A stretch of 64,000 nt of DNA from Mesobacillus subterraneus (GTDB lineage Bacteria; Bacillota; Bacilli; Bacillales; Cytobacillaceae). A program made the position numbers and the translations under genes. A model generated the notes under the pieces. The model had not been told where the DNA came from. It made no database searches and worked only from the letters and a program-made list of their open reading frames with translations. Below, in pieces: positions 52,626 to 61,158 of the stretch (its first letter is position 1; each line of letters starts with the position of its first letter). The stretch covers positions 1 through 64,000 of the forward strand of contig NZ_JAMBOF010000014.1 of NCBI RefSeq assembly GCF_023715485.1, given 5' to 3'.

Positions 52626-53209
52626 TTTGGCGTATCCTGTTGAGTCCTTAATTGCAGTTGGTAAGTCCTACCTGAATAGTTCCATGATGCTCAGCAGCTT
52701 ATAGGCGTTAGTGGAGAAATCTGTAACTCCCTTTGAGGAGTGAGAGCGAGCTTGTCGAGGCTTGGGATATTGATGAAGAATGGAAGTGAGGAAGCTTCAT
52801 CTTTCAACTCTTTTTCTAGAAACCTACAACTTGAAAAGTGGAAGATTTCTTCGAACAATACGGGTATACAATAGTTTCTTCGATCACTTCAAAACTAGCA
52901 ACAGAAAAGCGTATGATTATCGCATTTAAGGTATCTGGAGATTTGTTAATTTTATGGCGTAATTGAAAAAGTATTTAGCGAAATATTACTAAAAGAATAT
53001 TTTTTTATAAAAAAGCTATAAAAAAGCTAGAAAATATCTTTATTTTAATGAATATGAACAATTAAACCCATTAGAATAAGTTGGTGAATCCTGCCGAATC
53101 CCATATATTGTTGTTGTTGTCAGAAAATAAAAAAATATTGATGGGTAGCTCTTATAGATACGGCTCTCCCATATAAAGTATTTATTTGAAGTGACAAACA
53201 ATATATTTC
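52626..53209. other. Gene-free stretch before the biosynthetic operon
   Basis: About 580 bases without a supported gene. The sequence around 52660-52960 looks like decayed coding DNA but no frame holds together. It must contain the operon promoter; I could not find a full PlcR box (TATGNAnnnnTnCATA) or a convincing -35/-10 pair by eye. Confidence 0.5.
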
Positions 53210-53221
53210 GAGGTGAATAAT

Positions 53222-54511
53222 TTGGCGGAAAATACAATTCTATCACTAGAATCCAGCGATCCTAGTGCAGTTTACTATCCGGTATCAGATGTGAAAATGG
53301 TAAGAGGAGAAGGGATCTATTTATTCGACGCAGATGGACGTAAATATATCGACTGCGCTTCTGCGACTTTTAATTTAAGTTTAGGTTATAGTCACCCGAA
53401 AGTGATTAATGCAATTAAGGAACAAGCTGACCAATTGATTCATGTTACTTCATCCTTTCAAACGGATGCTATTAATAAACTTTCTAAACGTTTGGTTGAA
53501 TTATCGCCTGAAAGAATAACCAAGGCACATTTAAAGGTCTCGGGCGGGTCTGTAGCAAATGAAGGTGCTATCAAGATGGCACAAAGAGCTACTGGTAAAA
53601 GAGATATCATTTCCTTATTCCGCAGCCACCTGGGACAAACTATGATGACCGCGAACCTTTCTGGAAATGCATTCCGCAGAGCGAACTCTGCATTAGCGAT
53701 TCCCGGTGGCCTTCAGGTTCCAGATCCTTATTGTTACAGATGCTTTTATGGACAAGACCCTTCATCATGTAACTTCATGTGTGTTCAAAGGTTAGATGAT
53801 TTTCTCGAATATGCTAGCAGTGGAAATGTTGCTGCAATTATGGTTGAACCGATTTCAGGTAATGGTGGAAATATTGTGCCGCCAGCCGGTTATTTTCAAA
53901 GACTGCGTGAATTTTGTGATAGGAACAATATCAAACTTATTTTGGACGAAATCCAAACGGGAATTGGCCGTACTGGGTATATGTTTGCTGCTGAATATTT
54001 TGATGTGGAACCGGATGCTATAACAGTAGCAAAAGGCCTTGGAGGTTCCGGTGCCCAAGTTGCAGGTATCCTGGCTAGTGATGAACTTGGTGGTCTGCCG
54101 TCCCATGAACATTCTTTCACTTACGGAGCCAACGTACTTTCGGCTGTAGCGGCTTTGACTACTCTGGATGTTATTTCTGATCCATTATTCTTGGAAAATG
54201 TCCGAGCAACTGGTTCTTATATCCTATTTAGATTAGAAGAAATGAAAAAGAAATATTCCATTATCGGGGATGTTCGTGGAGTAGGTCTGATGATTGGTAT
54301 AGAAATCAACGATGCTGATGGGAAGCCTGATTCAAAGCTGACAAACTGGCTGGCAGATAAGGCAATGGAATATGGACTGGTCATTCGTACTTCAAGATAT
54401 GGTTTTGGAAATGTTCTTAAGATCCGTCCACCATTAATTCTAACCATGGAAGAAGCTGAGATGATTTGTGAAGGATTTGAATCACTTATTCGAGAAGTGT
54501 CTAAAGTATGA
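53222..54511 (+). CDS. Class III PLP aminotransferase (biosynthetic operon gene 1)
   Basis: About 429 residues, fold type I. PLP contacts are clear: ILDEIQTGIGRTGYMF and the Schiff-base lysine in TVAKGLGGSGAQVAG. A Cys-rich insert YCYRCFYGQDPSSCNFMC is found in a subset of class III enzymes. The product could be an amino acid or amino sugar. Start: the GTG at 53213 is inside the ribosome site GAGGTG, so the TTG at 53222 is the likely start. The stop overlaps the next gene by four bases, the first of several such overlaps through the operon. Confidence 0.92.
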   Translation: MAENTILSLESSDPSAVYYPVSDVKMVRGEGIYLFDADGRKYIDCASATFNLSLGYSHPKVINAIKEQADQLIHVTSSFQTDAINKLSKRLVELSPERITKAHLKVSGGSVANEGAIKMAQRATGKRDIISLFRSHLGQTMMTANLSGNAFRRANSALAIPGGLQVPDPYCYRCFYGQDPSSCNFMCVQRLDDFLEYASSGNVAAIMVEPISGNGGNIVPPAGYFQRLREFCDRNNIKLILDEIQTGIGRTGYMFAAEYFDVEPDAITVAKGLGGSGAQVAGILASDELGGLPSHEHSFTYGANVLSAVAALTTLDVISDPLFLENVRATGSYILFRLEEMKKKYSIIGDVRGVGLMIGIEINDADGKPDSKLTNWLADKAMEYGLVIRTSRYGFGNVLKIRPPLILTMEEAEMICEGFESLIREVSKV

Positions 54512-55791
54512 GTGCGACAGATCTTTTGAAACCGAACCAGCATCCTGAAACAGGAACAGAAGAGTGGGACTTGGCGATTATTGGCGGAGGGTTCAGGACA
54601 ACTACTTTTCTATCCTATGCTCCAGAACTATTAAAACACCGTATTACCATTATTGAAAAAGGAAATGTTATAGGCCCCGGAGCGTTCCAGGACTATACAA
54701 TAACGACCTCCTCTGCTGGGGGAAGTATGTTGAAAAATATCAGTTTTAGAGGGCCATTTGAAAAACTTAGAAATAGTTTGCCTGTAAATACGATATCTGC
54801 ATGTAAAGATCCTGTACGTACGGCAGACCTTTCTAAAGCTTTAAGTGAGATCGGTGATATCATCAGTGATTCTTTGGATCAGCATGCACTCAGGAAGAAT
54901 ACTTGTGTGAGCAAAATAGAGCTGGACACTGAAGGAAAAATGGTCACCCTTCATGTTGATAGAGGCGAAACAATCCATGCAAAGCATGTCCTTATCGCAA
55001 CCGGCAGGTATGAAAGACCTCATAAAGAACTTGCCGCTTGGCAGAGCAAGGTGATGCTATCAGGATCAGTAATAAGTAAAAAGCATCGAAAAAAAATAGC
55101 GGAAAAAATATCTTTAATCGGAGATCTTCCTATTGTTATCGCTGGATGTTCCCACAGTGCAATGTCCGCCCTTCAGGTGATTTTGGAAATTTCTGAAGAA
55201 ATTCAACAAGAAAATCCTGTATATAAAAGGCCTGAAATTATTGTGCTTCAAAGGAATTTGACCCCCTTGATGTATGAGAGTAAAGAGCAAGCACATACCA
55301 GCCAAGTGATTGGAAGGGAGCGGATCTTTAATCCTCAAAGGGATATTTGCCCCGAAACTGGCATTGTCTTTAGGGACTCAGGATTGCGACATAAATCCAA
55401 GGAACTTTACTGCAGTTTATATGAAGGGGAAATAAGGGGAGCAACCCTTTTAAATGTAAAAGCAATTAATGATGCATCAAGTATTTTGGATAATTCTGGC
55501 TTCATCATCCAAGCTTTAGGTTACTACGGAAATGTTCCGGATATCTATGAATCTGATAAGCTTATTCGCTCTACAAATTCTAATGGTCGCTTGTTTGCTG
55601 ATGAAGAAGGCTGTGTGGTGATTGGTGGGAAGAAATATGACAACCTTTCAGTTATTAGAGTTGAGCCGACTCCTGTGAATAGCAAAGATAATGCAGCATA
55701 CGGCAGTGGTCTTTATGAAATGATTTATGCCCGCCTGGATAAGATGCTAACCGCAGCAAATGAAAGCAGACAGGTGGCGAAATATGAGTAA
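54508..55791 (+). CDS. FAD/NAD(P)-binding oxidoreductase (operon gene 2)
   Basis: A 427-residue flavoprotein. An N-terminal FAD motif DLAIIGGGFRTTTFLS (a GxGxxG variant), ATG-type motif VLIATGRYERPH, and a second nucleotide motif VIAGCSHSAMSAL give the two-dinucleotide layout of flavin monooxygenases such as lysine/ornithine N-hydroxylases. FIIQALGY is near the C-terminus. It may hydroxylate an amine; this is inference from fold. ATGA overlap with the aminotransferase. Confidence 0.82.
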   Translation: MSATDLLKPNQHPETGTEEWDLAIIGGGFRTTTFLSYAPELLKHRITIIEKGNVIGPGAFQDYTITTSSAGGSMLKNISFRGPFEKLRNSLPVNTISACKDPVRTADLSKALSEIGDIISDSLDQHALRKNTCVSKIELDTEGKMVTLHVDRGETIHAKHVLIATGRYERPHKELAAWQSKVMLSGSVISKKHRKKIAEKISLIGDLPIVIAGCSHSAMSALQVILEISEEIQQENPVYKRPEIIVLQRNLTPLMYESKEQAHTSQVIGRERIFNPQRDICPETGIVFRDSGLRHKSKELYCSLYEGEIRGATLLNVKAINDASSILDNSGFIIQALGYYGNVPDIYESDKLIRSTNSNGRLFADEEGCVVIGGKKYDNLSVIRVEPTPVNSKDNAAYGSGLYEMIYARLDKMLTAANESRQVAKYE

Positions 55792-56491
55792 AGACAAGCG
55801 ATCAGCAATCATCCTGAGTATATGTTCTGCCATTATCCAAAAAAAGCAAGGGAGTCAACCGCTGGTAGTAGGGATAACTGGCATAGACACCTCGGGAAAA
55901 AGCAAGTTAATCAAAGAATTAGCGGACCAATTAAGAAGGATGGATCAAGACGTCCAAACGATACATGTTGATAATTTTCATAATCCGAAATCTCAAAGAT
56001 ATAATGAAAATTTATCCGAACCAGATCAATACTTCCAGTTGAGCATTGACTTCAATTTTCTTAAGCAGTCTTTGCTGGAACCAATAAAACAGCTGGGCAA
56101 GATTGAAATTGGGATTGATCATCTGGATTTGGAGTCTGACACCGTATCGGTTCATAAACACTATCGAATAACTCCAAATACAATCATTTTAATAGAAGGT
56201 GTTTTTCTCTATCGGCCTGAGACACGTCCTTTCATAGACTTCTTTATATTTTTGAAAATAAACGAAGAAACCGCTCTTCAGCGTGCCTGGATACGTGACG
56301 TTCCTTCACAAGGGGAGGAAGTGATCGGGAAGTATCATACAAAATACTTTCCTGCTCAACGGAGGTATTTGGAAGAATATCGTCCTGACCTAGTTTCAGA
56401 TATAGTAATCGACAACTCAAACCTGGACAATCCTCAAATCGTGATTTGGCCCGAGTCAATGCCTGCGGAGGTGGCAAATGAAAACAAGTAA
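55784..56491 (+). CDS. Uridine-kinase-like P-loop kinase (operon gene 3)
   Basis: A 235-residue kinase of the uridine kinase class with P-loop GITGIDTSGKSKLIKEL, HVDNFHNPKSQRYNE and Walker B IILIEGVFLYRPETRPFIDF. Same class as the island gene at 50374 but clearly different in sequence. Overlaps both neighbours (8 bases with gene 2, 14 with gene 4). Followed by a HAD protein, so a phosphorylation and later dephosphorylation step in the pathway is plausible. Confidence 0.85.
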   Translation: MSKDKRSAIILSICSAIIQKKQGSQPLVVGITGIDTSGKSKLIKELADQLRRMDQDVQTIHVDNFHNPKSQRYNENLSEPDQYFQLSIDFNFLKQSLLEPIKQLGKIEIGIDHLDLESDTVSVHKHYRITPNTIILIEGVFLYRPETRPFIDFFIFLKINEETALQRAWIRDVPSQGEEVIGKYHTKYFPAQRRYLEEYRPDLVSDIVIDNSNLDNPQIVIWPESMPAEVANENK

Positions 56492-57143
56492 ATTTTCCGG
56501 TGTTGTCTTTGATCTTTGGAACACACTAGTCCCATTGCCTAACCATCTTAAGGAGCAGGCATTTAGAGAAACTTCAGCCACCCTCGGCTATGACGACAAT
56601 GAGTTCCAAAGTCCATGGGCAGTTACTCGTACTAAAAGGGAAACAGGGGATTTACTAGAGTATTTATATTGGCTGCGAAATGAATTAAGCGCTGAATGGT
56701 CCAATGAAACAATCAATGCAGCTATGGAAGTACGCAAGACGATTCATGGATCAGCTTTTCTCAATCCAGATCGTGAAGCGATTGAAGTTTTGCGCACTTT
56801 AAAAATGAATGGTTATAAGGTTGGCCTTATTTCTAATTGCAGTAGTGATGTAAGGGATATGATTACGACTTCAGAGCTTGGTCAGTACATCGATACCCTT
56901 GTACTATCATCAGAATTGGGCATCATGAAACCTGATGAAAGAATATTTAAACTTGCCGCTTCAAAATTAGGAGTGTCCTGCAGCGAGTGCTTATATATAG
57001 GTGATGGGCATGATAATGAACTTGAAGGTGCTGAAAATGTGGGAATGGAAGCAGTTTTGATTGATAGAGGAGATGGCCGAAAGTGGGATAAAAAGGTAGT
57101 GAACAGTCTTTCTTCTATTTTAAAGGAGGTTGGATTGGCTTGA
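56478..57143 (+). CDS. HAD-superfamily protein (operon gene 4)
   Basis: A 221-residue HAD hydrolase. Motif I is VVFDLWNTLV: the nucleophilic Asp is kept, but the usual second acid (DxD) is Trp. Motif II GLISNCSSD, motif III Lys in LGIMKPDE and motif IV YIGDGHDNEL are intact. HAD phosphatases normally need the second Asp as general acid, so the reaction may differ or be slow. GGAGGTGG precedes the ATG inside the previous gene. Confidence 0.88.
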   Translation: MKTSKFSGVVFDLWNTLVPLPNHLKEQAFRETSATLGYDDNEFQSPWAVTRTKRETGDLLEYLYWLRNELSAEWSNETINAAMEVRKTIHGSAFLNPDREAIEVLRTLKMNGYKVGLISNCSSDVRDMITTSELGQYIDTLVLSSELGIMKPDERIFKLAASKLGVSCSECLYIGDGHDNELEGAENVGMEAVLIDRGDGRKWDKKVVNSLSSILKEVGLA

Positions 57144-58330
57144 TTTTTACCAATTCTACTGAAACGAATGACGTGAATTGCAAGCATATAATCAGCATTG
57201 TCAATTCACTTGATGAGATTGCGGAAGAGGAGTTTCTGCCTCTTTCGCAAGGCCGTTCATTCTACGTTAGCAGACCATGGCTACTTGCCATCGAACGTTT
57301 GCGTGGCCGTGATACTGCCTATATTACATCTCGGGATCGTACTGGGAACTTATTAGGGGTGTTGCCTATTTATTGGGGGAAACCAAGTACACGAGGATAC
57401 TATGAACCATATAAACGTTTCTTGGAACGCTCCCAGGGGGAGTTCAACGAGAAAGATTGGTCTCCCTCCTTTATCATAGGTTCACGTGCTGCCTACTCTT
57501 GTGAGTTCCTTCTTTCAAATGATATAGAGCAAGCCGAGCAAAATGAAGTATTGAAGGCAATGCTTGAGTTTGCTGAAGAGTTTCGCAAGGAATGGGGTTC
57601 AGCTTCAACGTCTGTCCTTTATATGACTGATTCCGGCTCTATGCAATTGAAAAAGAACATTACGAACCCCGCCTTTTTTCTTGCTGGGGCTCATGCTGTC
57701 CTGGAGATAAAATGGAAATCTTTTGACGAGTACCTAGCTCACTTGAAAGGGAGGGACAGGGTAACAGTACGCAGGGAGGAACGAGTATTTTCTTCGGCGG
57801 GCTATCGCATTGAATCAGCCAAATTGGGAGATTCAATAGATGTTTTTGCAGAGCTATTTGCAAACCATGAAAATAAATATGGCCACAAGACTACTCCCCA
57901 GAAGGAAGCGATAGAACTGAATACTCTTGTTGATACTGCAAATGAGTATAGCCATGTATTGGTTTTAAAGCTGGGGGAACGTGCTGTAGGATGCATATTG
58001 TTATTCCTATGGGAAAAAACGATCTATGCGAGGACAGTTGGATTCGATTTCAGCCTAGTTGGCCAAGCGTTTGAATATTTTAATTTAGCATATTATGAGG
58101 TTATCCGTTTTGCTATAGAAAATGGTTTTCGACATGTTGACTATGGAATGGGGACTTACCGTGCGAAGCTAAAAAGGGGTGCTAATCTAAAACCGTTATG
58201 GGGATATGTGAACTCAGAAGGTCATCCAACTCCATTCGAGGATTCAAAATTTAAAGATTGGAATAATGAACGCATAGCGGCTGTTCATCTCGAAGATGCC
58301 ACAATATTAGAAAGGATACAATTCCCATGA
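57140..58330 (+). CDS. FemAB/GNAT-like N-acyltransferase (operon gene 5)
   Basis: A 396-residue protein of the Acetyltransf_6/peptidogalycan type: LKGRDRVTVRREERVFSSAG, LGERAVGCILLFLWEKTIYA, VGQAFEYFNLAYYEVIRFAI and RHVDYGMGTYRAKLKRGANL. The group is related to FemX/FemAB, enzymes that move amino acids from aminoacyl-tRNA onto peptides, and to BioF2-like proteins. With a tRNA-synthetase-like protein in the same operon, an aminoacyl-transfer role is attractive but unproven. Starts at TTG behind AAAGGAGG, overlapping gene 4. Confidence 0.85.
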   Translation: MIFTNSTETNDVNCKHIISIVNSLDEIAEEEFLPLSQGRSFYVSRPWLLAIERLRGRDTAYITSRDRTGNLLGVLPIYWGKPSTRGYYEPYKRFLERSQGEFNEKDWSPSFIIGSRAAYSCEFLLSNDIEQAEQNEVLKAMLEFAEEFRKEWGSASTSVLYMTDSGSMQLKKNITNPAFFLAGAHAVLEIKWKSFDEYLAHLKGRDRVTVRREERVFSSAGYRIESAKLGDSIDVFAELFANHENKYGHKTTPQKEAIELNTLVDTANEYSHVLVLKLGERAVGCILLFLWEKTIYARTVGFDFSLVGQAFEYFNLAYYEVIRFAIENGFRHVDYGMGTYRAKLKRGANLKPLWGYVNSEGHPTPFEDSKFKDWNNERIAAVHLEDATILERIQFP

Positions 58331-59577
58331 AATCTATACTCGTAACGAATACTGGTGACAGAGTCCATGCCAAAGCTCTGGCTGCGCGTCAAGATTTACA
58401 TGTAACATTTGTGACTGAGGAAAGATTTGTCAGCATGTACGCTCCAAACACTGACATTATTATCGTGAAAAATTTGAACAATCCAACAGAATCTGCAAAC
58501 GAGGTATTAGCTCAAAGGGATTGCAATATGTATGAAGCTGTCTTGGCCCTATCAGAACGGGCTGCTCCTACTGCAGCATATTTACGGGGATGTCTAGGGC
58601 TTGAAGGCCCTTCTTTTGACACTGTTATGAATTGTACAAATAAATTTGCGATGAAAAGGCAGTTTGAAAAAGCTGGAATGCCTACAGCAGCTTTTTCACT
58701 AGCAAGCTCTGTTCAAGAGGTATTGACATCAGGAAATTCAGTTGGATGGCCAATCATTGTGAAACCAGTTTTGGGTGGCGGTACCGACGCTACTAAAGTG
58801 TTTTTCTCAGAATATGAACTTTTTTCAGTGGAAGGAAAAGAATATTTTGAAAGACTTCATAACCCATTGACTACTTCGGAAAAAGAGTTTCCGGTCATTG
58901 TAGAGAAATTCCAAAAGGTCACAGCCGAACTGCATTGTGATGGTTTTATTGAAAACGGAGAAGTGATTTTTGTACAAGTATCGCAATATTTAAAACCAGT
59001 ACTCGAATACACTTCAGGAGGCATCTATGGCTCCTTTACACTGGATCACAACGACCCTGTTGCTAAAGAAGTGGCAAAAATGCATGAGAAAGCTGCTAAA
59101 GCTGTGGGCATTAGTAATGGGGTTACTCATTTTGAAGTATTCCTGACAGAAGACGGCTTACTCGCAGGTGAAATCGCATGCAGACCAGGTGGGGGCGGAA
59201 TACGAAAAATGCTCCGTTTTATGAATGGATTTGACAGCTGGGATGCACATATTGCTGTTTCCCTTGGAGAGAATTACAGTTTTAAGACTATATCAGGCAG
59301 CAAAGAGCAACTTGCGGAACTTATGCTGCCAGTAAAAAGAGGTAAGATTAAGTCTGTAAGTGCAGCTGATGATTTTGAATCCTTACCCGGATTACTTGAG
59401 GTGGAAATGAGGGTTAAGTCTGGGGATGTAATCGAGGGATTACTCGATTCCTCAGCGATCAGCGGTATTTTATTCGTTAAACTTAGTGAATCAAATACCA
59501 TCCAGAAAGTGATCGAATCTGTTGAGAATATATTTTCTATCGAAGTGGATAATCTTGTTTATTCAAATACACAATAA
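58327..59577 (+). CDS. ATP-grasp ligase (operon gene 6)
   Basis: A 416-residue ATP-grasp enzyme, which joins a carboxylate to an amine through an acyl phosphate. Middle domain WPIIVKPVLGGGTDATKVFF (ATP-binding Lys and glycine loop), LHCDGFIENGEVIF, and the metal-binding GEIACRPGGGGIRKML. Similar to amino-acid ligases such as those making dipeptides. ATGA overlap with gene 5. Likely builds an amide or peptide bond in the product. Confidence 0.9.
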   Translation: MKSILVTNTGDRVHAKALAARQDLHVTFVTEERFVSMYAPNTDIIIVKNLNNPTESANEVLAQRDCNMYEAVLALSERAAPTAAYLRGCLGLEGPSFDTVMNCTNKFAMKRQFEKAGMPTAAFSLASSVQEVLTSGNSVGWPIIVKPVLGGGTDATKVFFSEYELFSVEGKEYFERLHNPLTTSEKEFPVIVEKFQKVTAELHCDGFIENGEVIFVQVSQYLKPVLEYTSGGIYGSFTLDHNDPVAKEVAKMHEKAAKAVGISNGVTHFEVFLTEDGLLAGEIACRPGGGGIRKMLRFMNGFDSWDAHIAVSLGENYSFKTISGSKEQLAELMLPVKRGKIKSVSAADDFESLPGLLEVEMRVKSGDVIEGLLDSSAISGILFVKLSESNTIQKVIESVENIFSIEVDNLVYSNTQ

Positions 59578-59592
59578 AAGGATGTTTAAGGA

Positions 59593-61158
59593 ATGAATAA
59601 AGATGTTCTTATCGTACCTATGCAGCCAACTCCCAATGGTCGTATGCATATTGGTCATGGGTCTGGCACATACCTGCGTTCCGATGTTTTAGGTCGAGCA
59701 TTACGTGTCAGAGGGCATGCAGTTAGTATTATCTCAGGAAGTGATGCTTTTGAAAACTGGATCCTTGCTGAATCTAAAAGAACAGGGAAGTCTCCTGATT
59801 CAACCTGTGATTTTTATCATGAAGCCATCATGGAGGATCTCAATAATCTTGATATTCATTTGGATGAATGGATTGATCCACGTTCTCCAGAGCATTTTCC
59901 AGGTTACTTGGAAACACATGAAAAAATCCTTACTCGCTTGTACGAAAAAGGAAACGCAAAATTAGAAAGCGAACGAGTCCCATATTCCAAGGAATCTGGC
60001 CAAGCGATGATGGGAACATGGATTTCAGGTAAATGCCCTCATTGCCAAAAGCCTTGCGGTGGAAGTTCCTGTGTGTATTGCGGTGCGCATTTCCAGCCTG
60101 AAGAGATTATTGAGCCCACATCTCGATTGGATAACAGCACTTTGGAATGGATTTTAACTTCAAATTGGTTTGCTAGACCAATAGACTCAAAGCAAATTCT
60201 CGATTCTTTAAAGAAAAGCGGAGTGAAACCATCTTGGTTGAAGGCCGCAGAAGAATACCTTTCCCATTCTGGGGGACGAATCAGATTGTCCGGTCCTGGT
60301 ACATGGGGGATAAAAAGCAACATGGTTCCTGAAGGCTTTGTTTTAGCTAATCCTTATTATTTGTACAGTGTGTATTGCGGAGAAGTTTATAAAAGTAAAT
60401 TAGGAACAGAGCTGCATCCTTTCGATTCTGATAGTGAAGTTTCAGTAATAGGGGTTTTTGGCAGCGACAATTCCACTCCAGGTCTAGTAGCCCCGCATGT
60501 CATTGCTCAAGGATCAGATGGGCTTCTTAAACCATTCGATATGACCATCGTTAATGGCATGCTCTTTTTAGAAGGTCAAAAATGTTCTACGAGTAAACGC
60601 CATGGTATTTGGCTAGACGAAATTAAAGAGAGTAACACAGGAATCAGCTCTGATGAACTACGGTTCTTTCTTTCACAAGTTCCATTAGATGAGGGTGTTG
60701 CAGATATAACATTGGATGAGATGGTTCACACGATTCTTATGTATCGCAAATGGTATCAAGAAATATTAATTCCTGCTATTCATTCAGTTTCAGAGAATAA
60801 GTACTCTATTAAGTATTCAGATTCCCTGGAAAGGGCTATTTCAAGACAAACTCAAATGTTAAGTCCATCCCAATTCGATTTAACAAAGGTTGTTTCTGTA
60901 TTGAAAGATTGGATGTATGAGGAGCCGAGTGACAAAGGTGAGTGGCTGCTAGGTCTCTCATTGTTAGGCGCACCTATATTCCCGAAGCTATCCCAGCAAA
61001 TATGGTCCCAGCTAGGATTAGTGAAATCACCGAATATAGAAGAAATTCCAGATGAAGTTCAAGGTCATTTGTTGCCAGAGAGTTTTGTTCAAAACTCAAA
61101 TGAACTTTCTGTAAGTAAATTAAAACCTTTCGTTCATTTAACAGAAGTGCATATATGA
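59593..61158 (+). CDS. Methionyl-tRNA-synthetase-like enzyme (operon gene 7)
   Basis: A 521-residue class I aminoacyl-tRNA synthetase relative. HIGH motif is His19-Ile-Gly-His22; a MetRS-type zinc knuckle has Cys148, Cys151, Cys155, Cys160 and Cys163; the KMSKS loop is altered to KCSTS (330-334). A helical region follows but is shorter and divergent from a MetRS anticodon domain. MetRS-like enzymes in other natural product clusters activate amino acids for non-ribosomal use (for example hydrazine-forming Spb40). A drug-insensitive second MetRS is the other possibility. Starts 15 bases after gene 6. Confidence 0.88.
   Translation: MNKDVLIVPMQPTPNGRMHIGHGSGTYLRSDVLGRALRVRGHAVSIISGSDAFENWILAESKRTGKSPDSTCDFYHEAIMEDLNNLDIHLDEWIDPRSPEHFPGYLETHEKILTRLYEKGNAKLESERVPYSKESGQAMMGTWISGKCPHCQKPCGGSSCVYCGAHFQPEEIIEPTSRLDNSTLEWILTSNWFARPIDSKQILDSLKKSGVKPSWLKAAEEYLSHSGGRIRLSGPGTWGIKSNMVPEGFVLANPYYLYSVYCGEVYKSKLGTELHPFDSDSEVSVIGVFGSDNSTPGLVAPHVIAQGSDGLLKPFDMTIVNGMLFLEGQKCSTSKRHGIWLDEIKESNTGISSDELRFFLSQVPLDEGVADITLDEMVHTILMYRKWYQEILIPAIHSVSENKYSIKYSDSLERAISRQTQMLSPSQFDLTKVVSVLKDWMYEEPSDKGEWLLGLSLLGAPIFPKLSQQIWSQLGLVKSPNIEEIPDEVQGHLLPESFVQNSNELSVSKLKPFVHLTEVHI

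Noticed and set aside
50200-53215. PlcR box near the island promoters
   Set aside because: By eye no site matches TATGNAnnnnTnCATA fully; the nearest (51519-51543) has the wrong spacing.
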